Below, piece by piece: positions 10,043-22,961 of a DNA stretch of 64,000 bases. How positions within the stretch are numbered: position 1 is the stretch's first letter; each line of letters opens with the position of its first letter. This stretch comes from Plumapathes pennacea (Eukaryota > Cnidaria > Anthozoa > Antipatharia > Myriopathidae), in the NCBI GenBank assembly GCA_964036295.1, contig OZ038467.1:6751001-6815000 (forward strand), written 5' to 3'. Position numbers and translations under genes: made by a program. The notes below the pieces were generated by a model. The model had not been told where the DNA came from and searched no databases. It saw nothing but the letters and a program-made list of their open reading frames with translations.

Positions 10043-13000
10043 ATGGATCGATACGGCAGTACAATACCAACTAAGGGATACAGTGGTGACATATCAGGGA
10101 GGAAGCGTGTCCAGCTCAACGCAGATCCTGTGAAAGGTGAGGGAAGTTAAAATAAGTAATTGTGAATTGTTTGCGGTTTGTATCAGCTCTCGCTTGGAGG
10201 TCCATTACTGTAAGTAAAAACACTAAAACTAGCGTGAACTGATGCGGTAAATATAGACCTTGCGTCGACTTTCACTTTGCATGCTACAGCTAGGAGGGTT
10301 TTAACGGAATTTAGTGCACTCAATCGTTCTTGCAGCTGTTTGTTACACCAAAGCGTCCAGAAACGATAAAAATCTGTTTCTTGTCATTAACAAGTCGAAA
10401 TCGAGCGCGACGAAGTGTGAAATTGAGTGATCCGGCGATTTTTATTGGAATACAGTAATTTATCTTACCACAAATATGACACCTTTAACTGCTGGCTTTC
10501 ATCATCCGTCCCTGTCGACCCGACGTGACCTTGTGTGCGTGCGTTTATAGAAAGAATTGAGGCGTTTTTTTTTTCATTACGTTTTGTGAAATAAAAACAA
10601 GAGAATTGTACTCAAATACAGGATTATTTTTTGTTAAAAATTTTTTATAAAGGTTGTATATTAATTTGTTTGAGTTCATTTGCTTTCACCGGCTGCATTC
10701 TTGCGTACAGCTGTCTTGTTTTGCGGTCCGAAATTCTCTTCACGTGTGAAGTACAGTAAAGAATGCCACACCTTAATCTGTCATGTCCTCTTCAGTACTC
10801 TATCTACCACCACTTCATTCAAGATGCCATACTTAGGTCATAAAAAACAAGCTGATTTTGAGTATATACATTTTATATGATGAGTCGATCTCTTCACAAA
10901 GACTATTAATATTTTATAGCTTACCAAAATAATACAGTACATGTTGCTACTTGAATGTGTATTATTTGAAAAATTTACATTTTTAAAATCCTGTGCAGTA
11001 CTTGTGTCTATTTGTAAAATAATAACCTGTACTAGTTATTAGCGTATTTAGCAGATTATTATTGCACTGCAGTATTTGTGTGATGGTCAATATCTTTCCA
11101 CTATAACTGTGCTGGCAGGTGTAACAGTTTCACATGTAGGACTTCAACTATGTCCTTTTCATGTAGTTTATATAAATTTATCATTTCAAGTTTTACTAAT
11201 TTTAAAATATTATATCTTATACACAAGTGTGGAATATTTCAAAATGCATATATTGTTCTAATAAGATTCTTCACTAGACCATTTAAAAATGCAGTATTCA
11301 TGCTGCATGAAGTGTGATGTCTGTTTGGTCCCAAGGCCATGAAAAGCCCAAAATAAGACTGACATCACAGTAATCCATATTTTCTTTTTTTTTTTTCTTC
11401 TTTTTTGTTCAGGTTCATATGACACTACTGGACATTACCACAGCACCCCTAAACCTAAGGTCAGTATTGCCATTTTTTGGGGGGATAATCTTATTTTAAA
11501 ATTTCCAACAAAATCAGCTACTAGTATGCTATATTTTTTTGGAAAGAGAGATGGGTAGGAAATTAAATTAGCTTACTCTATCCAGCACAACATCTTTCTC
11601 TGACGCTATTTTTTTTTTTGCAGGCATTTTCCACATCAATTTCTGGGACGTCTCCAAGTTTTAAAGCAAGAGCGGGCAACACAAGCTACCCGATAGGCAT
11701 GACTTCCACACGAACACCACGGAGCAAGTCCCCATTCCGAAATACAAGTCCCTTAGGAAGGCGTTCCCTTAGTCCAGTGTCTCAGAGAAACACCAGTCCA
11801 CCTCAACATCTTGGCTCATCCTTCTCCCCAAACAAACAGGTTAAGATTATTGTACATTGCTTTAAATTTACAGCTGTTTGATTAGTTATCTAAACCAATA
11901 AACTCATATAGTGTATTATACATGGTCGAGGAATGTGTGAACTGCCATGACTAAAACAATAATAACTTGGAATAAATAACATATTGTATTTGATATAGAA
12001 CAGTTTCTCATGGTTTAGGCAGCACTGATGTCCAAGCTTGGTGGGGCCATAACATTCATTGTAAATCTTCAAAATATGGCCCCCAATGCACACAATCTTG
12101 ATTTAAGGATCTTTTGTTTGATTCCTTTCTGACACAGCTATCAGATGTTGATTCAGACACAATCCAAAGACAAAGACGAGAACTTCAGTTGCTGATAGGG
12201 GAACTGAAAGACAGGGACAGGTCAGGAAACTCGAACTTTCATTTATTCCTTTTTTTTTACGGTTAGATTTGGAGAAATTTATTTTTTATATCATGAGACA
12301 TACTTCTTTCTTTATTTTGAATACTGTAAATTAGAAAACCCCTTTATCATGCTGGGTATACTCTTTGCAATTTTGTTCTCTATAATTCATCAGCTTTCAT
12401 CTGAGCAAGCTATCAAAACCCAAGTTCTCTGAACGATTGCATATTTTGGATGAGATTTTAAAGATAATAACTTGTGGTACAGTGAAAGTTCATTCACCAG
12501 AAATTGGGCATGAAAATTATTGTGTCACTCAGCTACACTGTAAGTTTGTTGATCATTTAATTTGTATACGTATTTCCAGGGAACTAAATGATATGGTGCA
12601 AGCACACCAGAAACAAATAGTTGCGTGGGAAGAAGACAGGCAAAGGGTGAGAACATAAACTTGTGATTCATACTGTGTATGTGTACATGCATGATTGTCA
12701 AAGATTATTGCATAATGTATGTTTAAGTATACTGTCTGTCTGTCTGTCTGTCTGTATAATATAATGTAAAGCCACAGGCCTGTGACTTAATCATATGCCA
12801 CGCATAACATAGATTGTGGCCGTCCCAATTAGATGATGTACAGTGCATAATTTACAGTCTGTATTAAGTTTTCTGTATGGCTGGGTTAAACTGCATCTTC
12901 AAAATAGTGATGCTAAGTATATTAAAGATGTTTCCATAATCTTTTCAGGTTTTCGCTCTTGAAAAACGGTGCTCAAGGTTTGAAAGTGAGTTTTATTTAT

Positions 13001-14645
13001 TTAGTAGACGTATATCATTTATTATGTATATGCCGGTATTTTATATTATGTTTGCCAATGTTACTTTTAGTTGGTTGGTTCAGGACCCTACATGAAAGTT
13101 TGGTGTTGGAGTGTTTTACAATAATATTTTTTTAAATTATTAATTATTAAATAAATGACTAATAAATTTTACTATGGCAGTGCCACTGAAGGAGTTATTT
13201 AATTTAATTGAGTAATTAGTGGAGTATTCAAACTTTATAATGCACCATGTATTTTATATTTTTGTTAACAACAGGTGAAATAAAAAGTAAAGCCGAACAA
13301 ATGAGAGCCCTTCAAGCAAGGTTAGTAGAGACCATGTCTCACATTTACACAGGTGATTACTGTATATGTATCAGCAAGAATATCTTGTTTTAAAAAGTTT
13401 GTCATCAGTGTGGATTTAAGATGATAAATCATCATTCTATTAATTGCTTATTCCCTCTTCTGTTGAAAGGATCAAGGCCACTGAAGTGGAAGAACAGAAC
13501 AAAACAAAAGAGCTGGAGGATGCACAGGTAGTCAAACATTCCTGAAGGTGCACTGCACCATAGGAAAAATTAAAATTCTCACATATTACTGTATGGGATG
13601 AATAATACAACTGTAATCATTTGCTGGCATATATTAATATTGTTTATTACACAACTCCACATTTTCAACTGCAAATACGGGCCAAAACGAGTGCAAAGAT
13701 GGGAGAGTATTGCACTCGTCAGGAACCAGATCAACTTGTTTATTAGCTTACGTGATCAAATTTTTGCAAGCAAAGCTTACGAACACGTCATTTTTTGTTC
13801 CATTTTGCACGCGGTGATAAACATTTGCCCTGCTTCGTTTGTCATATAATAAACAATTTATTACACGAAAAGTCGTGCAATATGGCTGTAATTTTACTCG
13901 TCAGTTTTATTTTTTCTCACCTGAAGCAGGCTCAAAAAAATAAAACCGATTCATAAAAATACTCTGCTGTATTGCACTCCTTCCCTTGTAATAACCTCTT
14001 TGTATAACAGAAAAACATCATTCTGTTTTTTTCTAAATAAACAACAAATGAATATTGCTGAGAAGAAAGACTTGAAAGTGTCAACTAAAATACTGCAAAT
14101 CACAGGTGCAGCTACAGCATGTTTCAGAACAAGCAAATACATCAATACATCAAGTTCAGGAACTGGAAGTAAGTGCACTGCTTTTGAACCTCAATTTCAG
14201 TGTTGCCTTTGTTAAAATCTGCAATATTAGTCAAAAAGTCTAAAATGTTCTGCATTATACAAATTATGGATTTTTATTTTATTTTGAGCACTGCATTATT
14301 CTATATAAAAGTATAGTTAGTAGGAGTACACACACTTCAGATGAACTTGCTGTGTGTTTTGTAATTCTGCTGATAAGGGTCATTTCACTTCTGCAGGAGA
14401 AAAATTCAAATCTCACATCAACTATGAGGGAATTGTCCAATACAATAGGTCAGTTACAGGCCAGGGAACAGGAACTGTCCACAAGACTGTCGCTAAAGGT
14501 TTGTGACAAATATTTTGTCATTCTTGCCAGCAACTTTTGCCACCCAAAATGTTTTCGTGGATGGGTGGGGGAGGGTATTTTCAGATTACAGCACATCCTC
14601 AACAATCCATACATTGGCCATGTCATGTGATACCCATTTTCCATG

Positions 14646-14679
<34 letters not shown>

Positions 14680-17600
14680 CTGCTTAGCTTTGTTATATGA
14701 CAATATTGTGATGGCATTTCTTATTCTCTATTTTCTTAATTTCAGGATAACGATATTACAGCAGCCAGTGTGAGATTAGGAGAACTGCAACAAAGAATCC
14801 AGAGAATGGATAGTGCCTGTCAGGTACATACATGTACAGACATTTTGTGTATTAAAAGTACATTTAAGAAAAGCTTAAGCAGCAGTTACCCATCCTCAGA
14901 GACTCAGTGGGCACTCATGGGGCCACAGACAAAAAATCTTCCTCGTCCCTTGCCACTTTTTGTTTCTTGCCCACTGATCTGCCACAAACTGGGATTTGTG
15001 GCTGTAAATTCAGTTTGATATCCTTTTTCCACTGCTTTTTCTTTAGGAACTGAAGAAAGCAGAGGTGTCAATGAGAAATGAGAGGGACCAGTGGAGAGAT
15101 CAGGCTCTGGCCAACAAACAGGAAGTGGAGAAACTGAGAGGTGGGGTCACGCTGATGCTACACGTTCCCTGGTACTATAGCCTCATCTAAACACGCGGGA
15201 AGTTGGGAGAACACTAGAGTAGCTAGGGAAACCACTTGGCAGGTCATACAAAATAGCCATTTTTTCGGAATTTGCCCAAATAGTTTTATAAAGCTGATAA
15301 TCGCAAAATGGACAAGAAACTTAACGATTGAGGTCGTGAATTTTATTTGGTAGAGTAATGGAAATGCCCAGGATAAAATATTGACCAGTTTCCAATTTTA
15401 TTCAATAAACATTTGTTTATTACCAGGTGACATAAGCAAACAGTTCACAGATGCTGATGAGATTCAAGCAGAGTTGGCAAAGGTATTGAAAATTAATGTT
15501 ATATTTCAATCATGCAGACATCGCACTTCACGCATAATTCTGATTAAATGAATGTATTTTTATAGCTGCCTTAATACTGTCCATTTTATCTGCGTCCGTG
15601 TACACACTTCGAAACATCCCTCACCTGCCCGCTCATTCATCTACAAAATACTGAATGATGTGAAAGAAATAGCTGAACAAATTACTCACAAACAAAATCA
15701 ACGATCGCCCTAACTTTTTGACAAAACGCATGCCCCTGCTAAAATTGCCAAAATCAAAGAAAGGAATACAAAATCGTACAGCAGTCAAAAAATCACCCCA
15801 ATCACTGCCGTTTCCTTTACAGACAAGGCAAGAAGTGCTAGTGTTACAGAAGGAGCTCTTCCTTGCAGGTAAGCCCCTTTAGCTCCTGAGTACAAAGGAG
15901 ATATACGAGTGATTGCCAAGTGAGATTTTATCTCTATCAGCTCTCTAAGCTATCAGATGCTAAATTCTCCATACTGTATGATAAATGTCTGGTGAGAGAC
16001 TGAAGGAGAAAATTGAAGTTGATCACTCAGAGTTAAAGAAGAAGTTTGCTTGAACTGGTCACTCTTGGCGGGCTAAAGAATCAGAGACGTGTGTTTATTT
16101 TGTAGCTACAAATCAATGCTAAATTCAGCGATATTCTCTTATTTTTTTTAAGGCGAGAGGGAAAAGAGGAAAGACCAGCTGTTAGAACTACAGAAATCCA
16201 AACAAGAACGAACCGACTCCGAGCTACAAAATTTGAGACAGGTATAACTCATGTATTGTACGTGTGTTTGCATTTTTGGGGAGAAACAGTATTTCTTACA
16301 CTCCGGACAAAAGACGTTCATTATGGCATTATTTCTCATAGTGATACTAGAGTGCGATGAAACTAAATTTAGCAGCTCTCCCAAAGGCAAGCTGTAGCCG
16401 TGACACACAGCCCAGGTCGTAGTTGTTAGGAAAATTTGCCAGCCCAAACTGTGTTTGTTTTTTGTTTTCTCTTGTAAAGCCGCCTTTCTGAGCCCCTAGC
16501 TCGGTATGAACAGTAATGTATACATGTGTTCTTTCTCTTCAGATTTGTGAAAGACAACAGCGTGACATTTCATACATGCAACTGCAGCTGCAAAGCTCTC
16601 ACGACACTTTACCCAAGACTGACTTGTACACGACAGATACAAGGTATTTAGATTACAGTCGAAGCTCTCGCAGACGACCACCTCGGGAATTCGAAAAAAT
16701 AGTCGTAACTAGAGCTGGGCGCTTAGGAGAATGGGCACTCGTGAGCGACTACGCGCTGCCAACAATAAAGGCCGGTCGCTTACAACAGCTTTTAGCATAA
16801 AGCCGCTCGGATGCTCCTGCCAAAACTCCCTTGTACTTTTAGACGGAGATCTCATCAAATGAACCATTAGCGCATCCAATTTGTCATACTAGCGGGACCC
16901 CCGTAAAATACGGTGATCGTTTTCGGGTGGGGGTTACAGTTGCTTTTACGTTGCTTTTACCAATCAACATATATATTTTCATGTAGGCAGTTGCTGTCCG
17001 GTTCAAGCAATGCCAATTCTGATGTTTTTGATGCTGTTTGTTTTCGGAAGCTAATCGACTCAGTGCTTTGGTCACTTTAGGTCGTCCGAGGTGGGCGGGA
17101 GTCACAAGGAGGAGAAAGGAAATTACCTCAACACGGACTTTGATAACCAGGTCAGTTGAACCGACGAATGTTCTTTGTCTATATTACCTGCTTATCTTCA
17201 CTGCTATTTCTTTTCGTTTTCCAGGATGGTGTGTCAACGAAGTTGGTGGATTTAGATGGTAAGTTCCACTCCCGATAATGGTTTCCATGCGTTTCTTTGG
17301 TCTTGTGTGGTTAACATTTTTGAAATTTTACCTCGTGGCCACACGTGTCCGTTTTCTAGTGAAAACGGTTTTTTTTTCGGCTCCGTTTTCAAAAATGTCT
17401 TCGTCCACACGATAGCGTTTTTGATCGTTTTTGCTTGTCCACACATCCGTTTTTTTTTAAAAAAAAAAAACATTTTTTTCCGTTTTGTAAACGTTTTTCT
17501 ATCCATCCATAATGAGCGTTTTCGAATCGCGCGATCATCGTGACGTAAGCGATTTCAAAAAATTTCGTTTTCACCGTTCACGTGTGGACGGAAGGCGGAA

Positions 17601-19687
17601 CCCCAAAGAAAAAAATGCGTTTTGAATCGAAAGCGGATGCGTGTAAACGGGACCTTATAGTTACTAATTTAGTTCTTTACGTACAAGTTTGACAATTTGC
17701 CGTAATGGTCATTGTTTTGCTGCGTTGAATCCAGGTCCCTTAGTTTCTAATGATGACGATGACGATGATGATGACGACGATCTGACTCCTTATCTATTTA
17801 ACACACGGACTAGAATGGAAAGTAAGCTGATACTAATATCACCCATAACAAAATAAGGCTTCCCAAGGCAACCCTCAAGTCAAACGAAGTATCATGGTTG
17901 CGGCGACGTGTGAAATTCAAAACTTTACGACTTGATCACACGCAACAATGATGCTTCTTGGCTTGAGTATAGCTGCAATAATGATCATGTAATATGAATA
18001 TAACAAACACAACAGCAATATCTACAGCACTAACAAAAACAACTGTGCAGATCTACTGTATAATCAATAATCATTAATGTGATCCGAAGCAGAATCGGCG
18101 TAACATTCGGACTTCTAAAAGCTGTTGGCTGATTTAGTTATCAGACACGTCCGTGTAGATTCTTTAACAACAATGTGTAGCAACGCGGAGAGAATAATCT
18201 TGTACTGAAGGAAGAGGCAAGCTTGATTAGGAATCCCGGATCTCCCATACAAGGACGGCCAAGTAAAATTGTTTTCGTTCAAGGCTGGGTTGATTACAAA
18301 CATTACAAACGTTTTACACGTTTATTTGTTTGTTTAATCATTTGCTGGTTTTCTAGGTCACAATGGCGCCATCTCGTCTATCTCTCTGCACGCTACAGCC
18401 GGAAGTGACGTCACAGATGACCTCGAAAGCTTCACACAGGAACCTTTGCAGCCCCAGCCGGTGACTGACAAGAGTTACAGTGGAACGAACAGCGAAGTCT
18501 ACCCTTCCTCTCAACCATACTACAGCGCTCCTGCCACAAGAGTTGATGTGTTTGCTTCCCTTGGAAACTTGTCTTTGTCGGCTGGTAAGGCTGAAGATCC
18601 TACTGGGTACGTACCGTTTTCCCGCCCGGGCGACTTGAGCAGCGTGGGAGTGGTACCGAGAATTGGCGACACCTATCCGTCATACTCTATGAGCGCTCCT
18701 CCCAGCATGCCCTCCGCGCAGGTAGGACTTACAGACTAGAGTACAGCATGACAAAGCAAGCAGAAACAGACGGACGAACAGGCAGACACGAACTAACAGA
18801 ACCATAGACAGACAGACAGACTGATACCTCGTTCACACCAATGCTTAAACATGTTTAAAAGGTATTTAATAAAACTTGTTTAGTTAGGTCGGCCGCTCAC
18901 AATGCGAGTGCGGCAAAACTAAACTGGTTTAAAACCCGTCCAACTAAACAACCTGTGCGAGGTGGTGTAAAATGTTGTACAATTGACACAAAATCAAAAC
19001 AGGATTTAGAAAACGCAGTCTTGTAAACTTGGTTTAATTAAACTGGTTTAGTTGGTGTGAACAGGGTATTACACTCGAAACGTCAGCTTAAACTTCTTAA
19101 TGGTGTTGATCTTTCGCACTTCTGCTCTTCTTTCCCTAATTTGGGCGCTCGGTTAAAGGAAATATGCGACAGTCAAGGTGTGAGCAACAAATCCGCTTTG
19201 AGTCAGAATTTTATGTCGCAACTTAGAAATTAGGTGTAGCGATACTCACCAAACACCAGGCTAAAACGTCTGCATGCTCTCGATAAAATAACAACTCCAC
19301 ATGATGGAATGAGCGAGACTCACTCTTTCTGCTCTCTTATGTGCACCACGTTCTGTTTCTCTCTGGAGGCGGAAGAGAATTCCCCAACAACTAAACTGCA
19401 TCGTCTTTTGGCCGAGTCCCGACAAATGGTTCAAAACCTCGAACAGACCTCTTCCTTCTCTGCGCCTGGCTCCACGAGCCCGAAACAGGTCGGTTGAGTT
19501 TATCCGCACTTTATGCGTAATTCACTCCTCAGGCCCTTTTCGCACCATAACCTAACAACCCTTTTTTTCTGGGTTCGTATTACAGGACCGAGTTGGAGAC
19601 TCGACATCGGTCACGAGTGACCAATACACACCACCGCAAAGGCACCTGGGAAGCCCACTCCGTGGCCTGCCCAACTCAACTGAATGA
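10043..19687 (+). CDS. CCDC62: CCDC62-like coiled-coil protein, 22 exons
   Basis: Exons: 10043-10136, 11413-11459, 11624-11839, 12138-12220, 12580-12646, 12949-12985, 13275-13320, 13470-13527, 14106-14168, 14397-14498, 14746-14823, 15047-15140, 15427-15482, 15823-15868, 16153-16241, 16543-16643, 17081-17150, 17225-17258, 17735-17821, 18357-18721, 19369-19488, 19586-19687. All phases close, giving 684 codons plus stop. Recognised by blocks shared with vertebrate CCDC62: RELQLLIGELKDRD, ELNDMV..HQKQIVAWEEDRQ, EREKRKDQLLELQKSKQERT and the C-terminal LHRLLAESRQMVQNLE. The first ~119 residues are Ser/Pro/Thr-rich. A heptad-rich coil runs from about 120 to 430. A disordered tail follows, with an eight-to-nine-residue Asp run in exon 19. 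In mammals CCDC62 is a testis-enriched nuclear-receptor coactivator with a sperm role; a cnidarian function is not established. The exon 21 start is the least certain. Confidence 0.88.
12731..12755. repeat. (CTGT)n microsatellite
   Basis: Six CTGT units in a CCDC62 intron. Confidence 0.8.
14647..14677. repeat. (GT)n microsatellite
   Basis: An uninterrupted GT dinucleotide run of about 15 units in the CCDC62 intron after exon 10. Confidence 0.85.
17333..17660. mobile_element. Degenerate foldback element, hAT-like ends
   Basis: Subterminal CGTTTTC/GAAAACG motifs and CCACACG..CGTGTGG occur in inverted arrangement. The right end reads GTGTAAACGGGACC. The arms are too diverged to define ends or a target duplication. 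It lies in the CCDC62 intron between exons 18 and 19. Confidence 0.4.
18824..19069. mobile_element. MITE with GTTCACACCAA terminal repeats
   Basis: The left end ATACCTCGTTCACACCAATG pairs with an inverted right end TTGGTGTGAACAGGGTAT. Internal AAACTGGTTTA motifs occur in both orientations. The element has no ORF and lies in the CCDC62 intron after exon 20. Confidence 0.7.
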
Positions 19688-20140
19688 AGTGGGGACTTAA
19701 AAGGTACGTTTGCTTTTGTCGTGCGTCGGTTCATTTTGGTTATTACAGCTGCTGCATAGTTACTGCTATATATACACCATAGATGTATATATCTGACTCC
19801 ATACACGTATTACATGCCTATCTTTGACGGTCTCTTCAAGAATACTATCATTGTCTTGGTGTCGTTTTAAAGTGAGGTGTGAAAAGTTGAACAGTGTGTG
19901 TTTCTACCATGCCATGTTTCCATCCATCACGGAACGCATGTACCTTTCCTTTAAAACGAGGCCAAATTTGGTAATATGAAATGACTGGGAAGGAAATTTA
20001 AAGTGGCTTTGCGCTAGACTCTTTTTCGAAAGACAGCTTGAAAATAGCTTATTGTAGTTCCGAACTGAGCTTCACTATTGTGCTAACTGTTTTGATTTTT
20101 GTGCCTGTCTTTCTAATCTTGCTGACCTCACTTCGAACAG

Positions 20141-21125
20141 GTTCGGCTCCGTCTGCTGGTGGAGAGTCCGTGGTCCTTGTTCAAGACTCTTCCAATTCTC
20201 TGAGTCAAGTTCAAGGTGCGCCGAGGCTGCTGGGAACTCAGTGATGAGCTATAGGGGAGGGGGGTGGGGGTCTGCTTTGTCCGTGCTCATGAGAGTAGAT
20301 TTATTGGTGCGTTCAAGAGTGAACGTGTTAAGAGATAGGAGGATCCATCAGGTAAAAGGGGAAACGGTGACCAATACGTACATCACTTGACAAATCTTTC
20401 ATTGTTTGAGTCAAACACCAGATAATTCGTCCACCACTGGAGGACAGAACATCATTTCATGTTTCTTAGTCTCCATTCTACTATCCAGTCACGGCTTCTC
20501 GATTTATTTTATCTTTTAGTATCTTAACTGGTATGAAACCCTGCTTTAACAGGCTTGGAACGATTTCTCCCTATCAGCTATTTACAAGTTAGTAATTTTA
20601 TTTAACGTCTTAGGTTTTATTAAAGACGAATCTCGGAATTTTCCGAGCCTCGTATCTTAGCAACCCGTTTGTATACCTGAGGATCAACCTAAATTCCAGG
20701 GGGAGATAGTTGGGAAGAAGATTCGCCTTTTAAGCCGGCCATTTATTTAAGTCTGTCGCATTAGTAAATAGGACACTTCCACATAGATCCTACATTCAAA
20801 GACGTGAATCTCCATTTCACAGTGTTTTGCAAGGATGCCTGGTATCAGAAAGCCTAAAAAATAGACTTTAGCGTCACAATCTTAGAACAGGAGGGGTGAG
20901 GAGGGGATCGGGGAGGGAGAGGGGTGGCCACGGGGATCGACTTTGTCGTCCTATCTTACAACAGCAATAATATATGTCTGCAATTAGTGATTGCAACACT
21001 AGATTGTAGTGTAACAGTGATTTGTGTCAAATAGGTATTTATTGTGATTGCTATTTAAAGATTTGTTGATCTGGTAAGGGTCGTATTAAGATCGAATGAT
21101 GATTTGTGTGAACACGGAGAATAAA
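20141..21125 (+). other. Probable CCDC62 3' untranslated region with poly(A) signal
   Basis: Exon 22 continues past its stop to a donor (AAAAG/GTACGT, after 19703), and an acceptor precedes 20141 (CGAACAG). This suggests a spliced 3' UTR. AATAAA occurs at 21120-21125. The open frame in 20141-20244 is out of phase with exons 21 and 22, so it is not annotated as coding. Confidence 0.45.
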
Positions 21126-22004
21126 CAGTGGTACTTTTGATGTCACGTGACGTAGCGAATATGAACTTTGAAACAGCTGTCACCTCTAAAAATAACCTGG
21201 CGTTTCTCGAAATAGCATCACGAGCGTGTTACATTGATTTTGTACAAAGTTGTTGTTGTCCTGAAACGGATAGCAGTCAGGACGATGTTTTGAGACGCGT
21301 ACAATGCTAGCGAAGAGTTTTTCAGGTTTTTACAACAGCGAAGTGAGATACACGATATACTTGTTTGCTGTATCGCTGTCAGTGCTGACTCATCCTTGGA
21401 GACCCAAGGGGCAGATCGTGGGGGGGGAGGCAAATTTTGGCCCAAACTGTCAATGAAACCCAAAGCATGCACTGACCAAACGGATTCGCAGGTGAACGCA
21501 AGTTCTCCACTTGGGTTCAGTTGACTTGCCGAGACTGTGCTGATCTCAAATTTGCACGAACATTTCCGTGTTCGTTTTCAACTGTCGTGCATGTTAACAA
21601 ATTAAAGATATCTGTCGTGGAATATCGAAAATTATTAAAGCGTCGCTCCATACCCTGACAAGTAAAGGTCGGGACACCCTGTACAATGTTGCGCGTAATA
21701 TCGCGTGCAACAAATGTTTGGTTCGTTTGACACACGCTTCGACATCACGTGTAACTTTACGTGCAACAGCCATTAGATGGCTATAAGAGAAATATGACCT
21801 ACACTGTCGAACCACGCGCGCGACGTGCGATTGTTGCGCCCAACAGTAGTATTACACCCTGTGTCCTGATCTTCGAAATTGTTGCGCGCAGTATGTTGCA
21901 GGAGAAGAAGCGACTTTTACTTCAGCAACATTGTGTGCAACAATTTGTCGGCAAGACGACAGCTCCGTGAGTTTTGCGCTTATTGCGTCTGCGTTCACAT
22001 TTTG

Positions 22005-22037
<33 letters not shown>

Positions 22038-22858
22038 CGCTTTTTCTTCTATTATATTTTTTTAGGGTGTAAGGAGTGGGATTTAAAGAGGTGCGCGAAA
22101 TTCCTATATTCAGTTCATCAAAACAAGTTGAGTTTCAGTCCCTTTGGGGTTTTTATTAACTTTCAGAATAACATGTTACAAATATTTCTTGATCTGCAAA
22201 TATATATATATTATATATATTTGTGAACACGGAAACGACGAACAGCTTTTGGTCCTTTGAAGAATGCGCAAAACAGTTTTGTAGTCGCCAGCACTACATT
22301 CTAAATAAAGACACATAAGGTTACTTTAAAAATTCAGTAAGTAATTCAGCAAGTCCTTCAAATATAACGAACTGGAAAGTCGATGCAGTGGGCAACCCAA
22401 GTGTTGCTAAAGCTATTACGGGTAACTCGACTTGTGCCAAACGTGATCGAAAGAAAATTGAGGAGAAATTGACAGCTTGCACGCAGGTGCAGTGAAAGTC
22501 AGTCGGCAAACGAAATGCAAAAAGGCGTCGAAACATTGACTTAATAGGCCGGGGGTTTGAATCAGTCTTCTTCGTAGATCATTTCGGTTTATGTCGGCGG
22601 CATAAGCCCCGGAAAAACAAAGTTTTCAACAGTTGCTTTGCTTGGCCACCTATTTAGTCCGCTTTGCGGGTTTTTCGAAATATCCTTCAATTTCATTGGT
22701 CATTTTTTTTGTCTCTGCCGCGCTGTGTCTTTTTTTAGGGATCTTCGTACGGTGCAAGTGATACGCCGAGTCCAAAGTCCGCTTCTCTTTGTGATTTTAA
22801 TTATATTCTCTGGGGAGCCAAGGCTTTTTATCCGAAGCTGCAATAATACAATTGAAAA
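21126..22858. other. Intergenic stretch between CCDC62 and the kelch gene
   Basis: Scattered TTGTTGCGCG/TGCAACA motifs lie at about 21660-21960. A poly(T) tract starts at 22005. No supported gene is seen. Confidence 0.4.
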
Positions 22859-22864
22859 TTTATT
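22859..22864 (-). terminator. Poly(A) signal AATAAA for the kelch gene
   Basis: TTTATT on the plus strand reads AATAAA on the minus strand, about 100 nt past the stop codon of the kelch ORF. Confidence 0.6.
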
Positions 22865-22961
22865 TTTTGATCTAAAAAAGCAATATACTCCGCCAATTAT
22901 GTCCTGACGGACCATTGTGGAAGACTCAACTCGCAGCTATGCTTGGGAATTGTTGTCAAAG

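Noticed and set aside
20038-20244. Open frame read as an extra coding exon of CCDC62
   Set aside because: It needs a phase-1 upstream exon, but exons 21 and 22 end in phase 0 or at a stop. It is better explained as 3' UTR.
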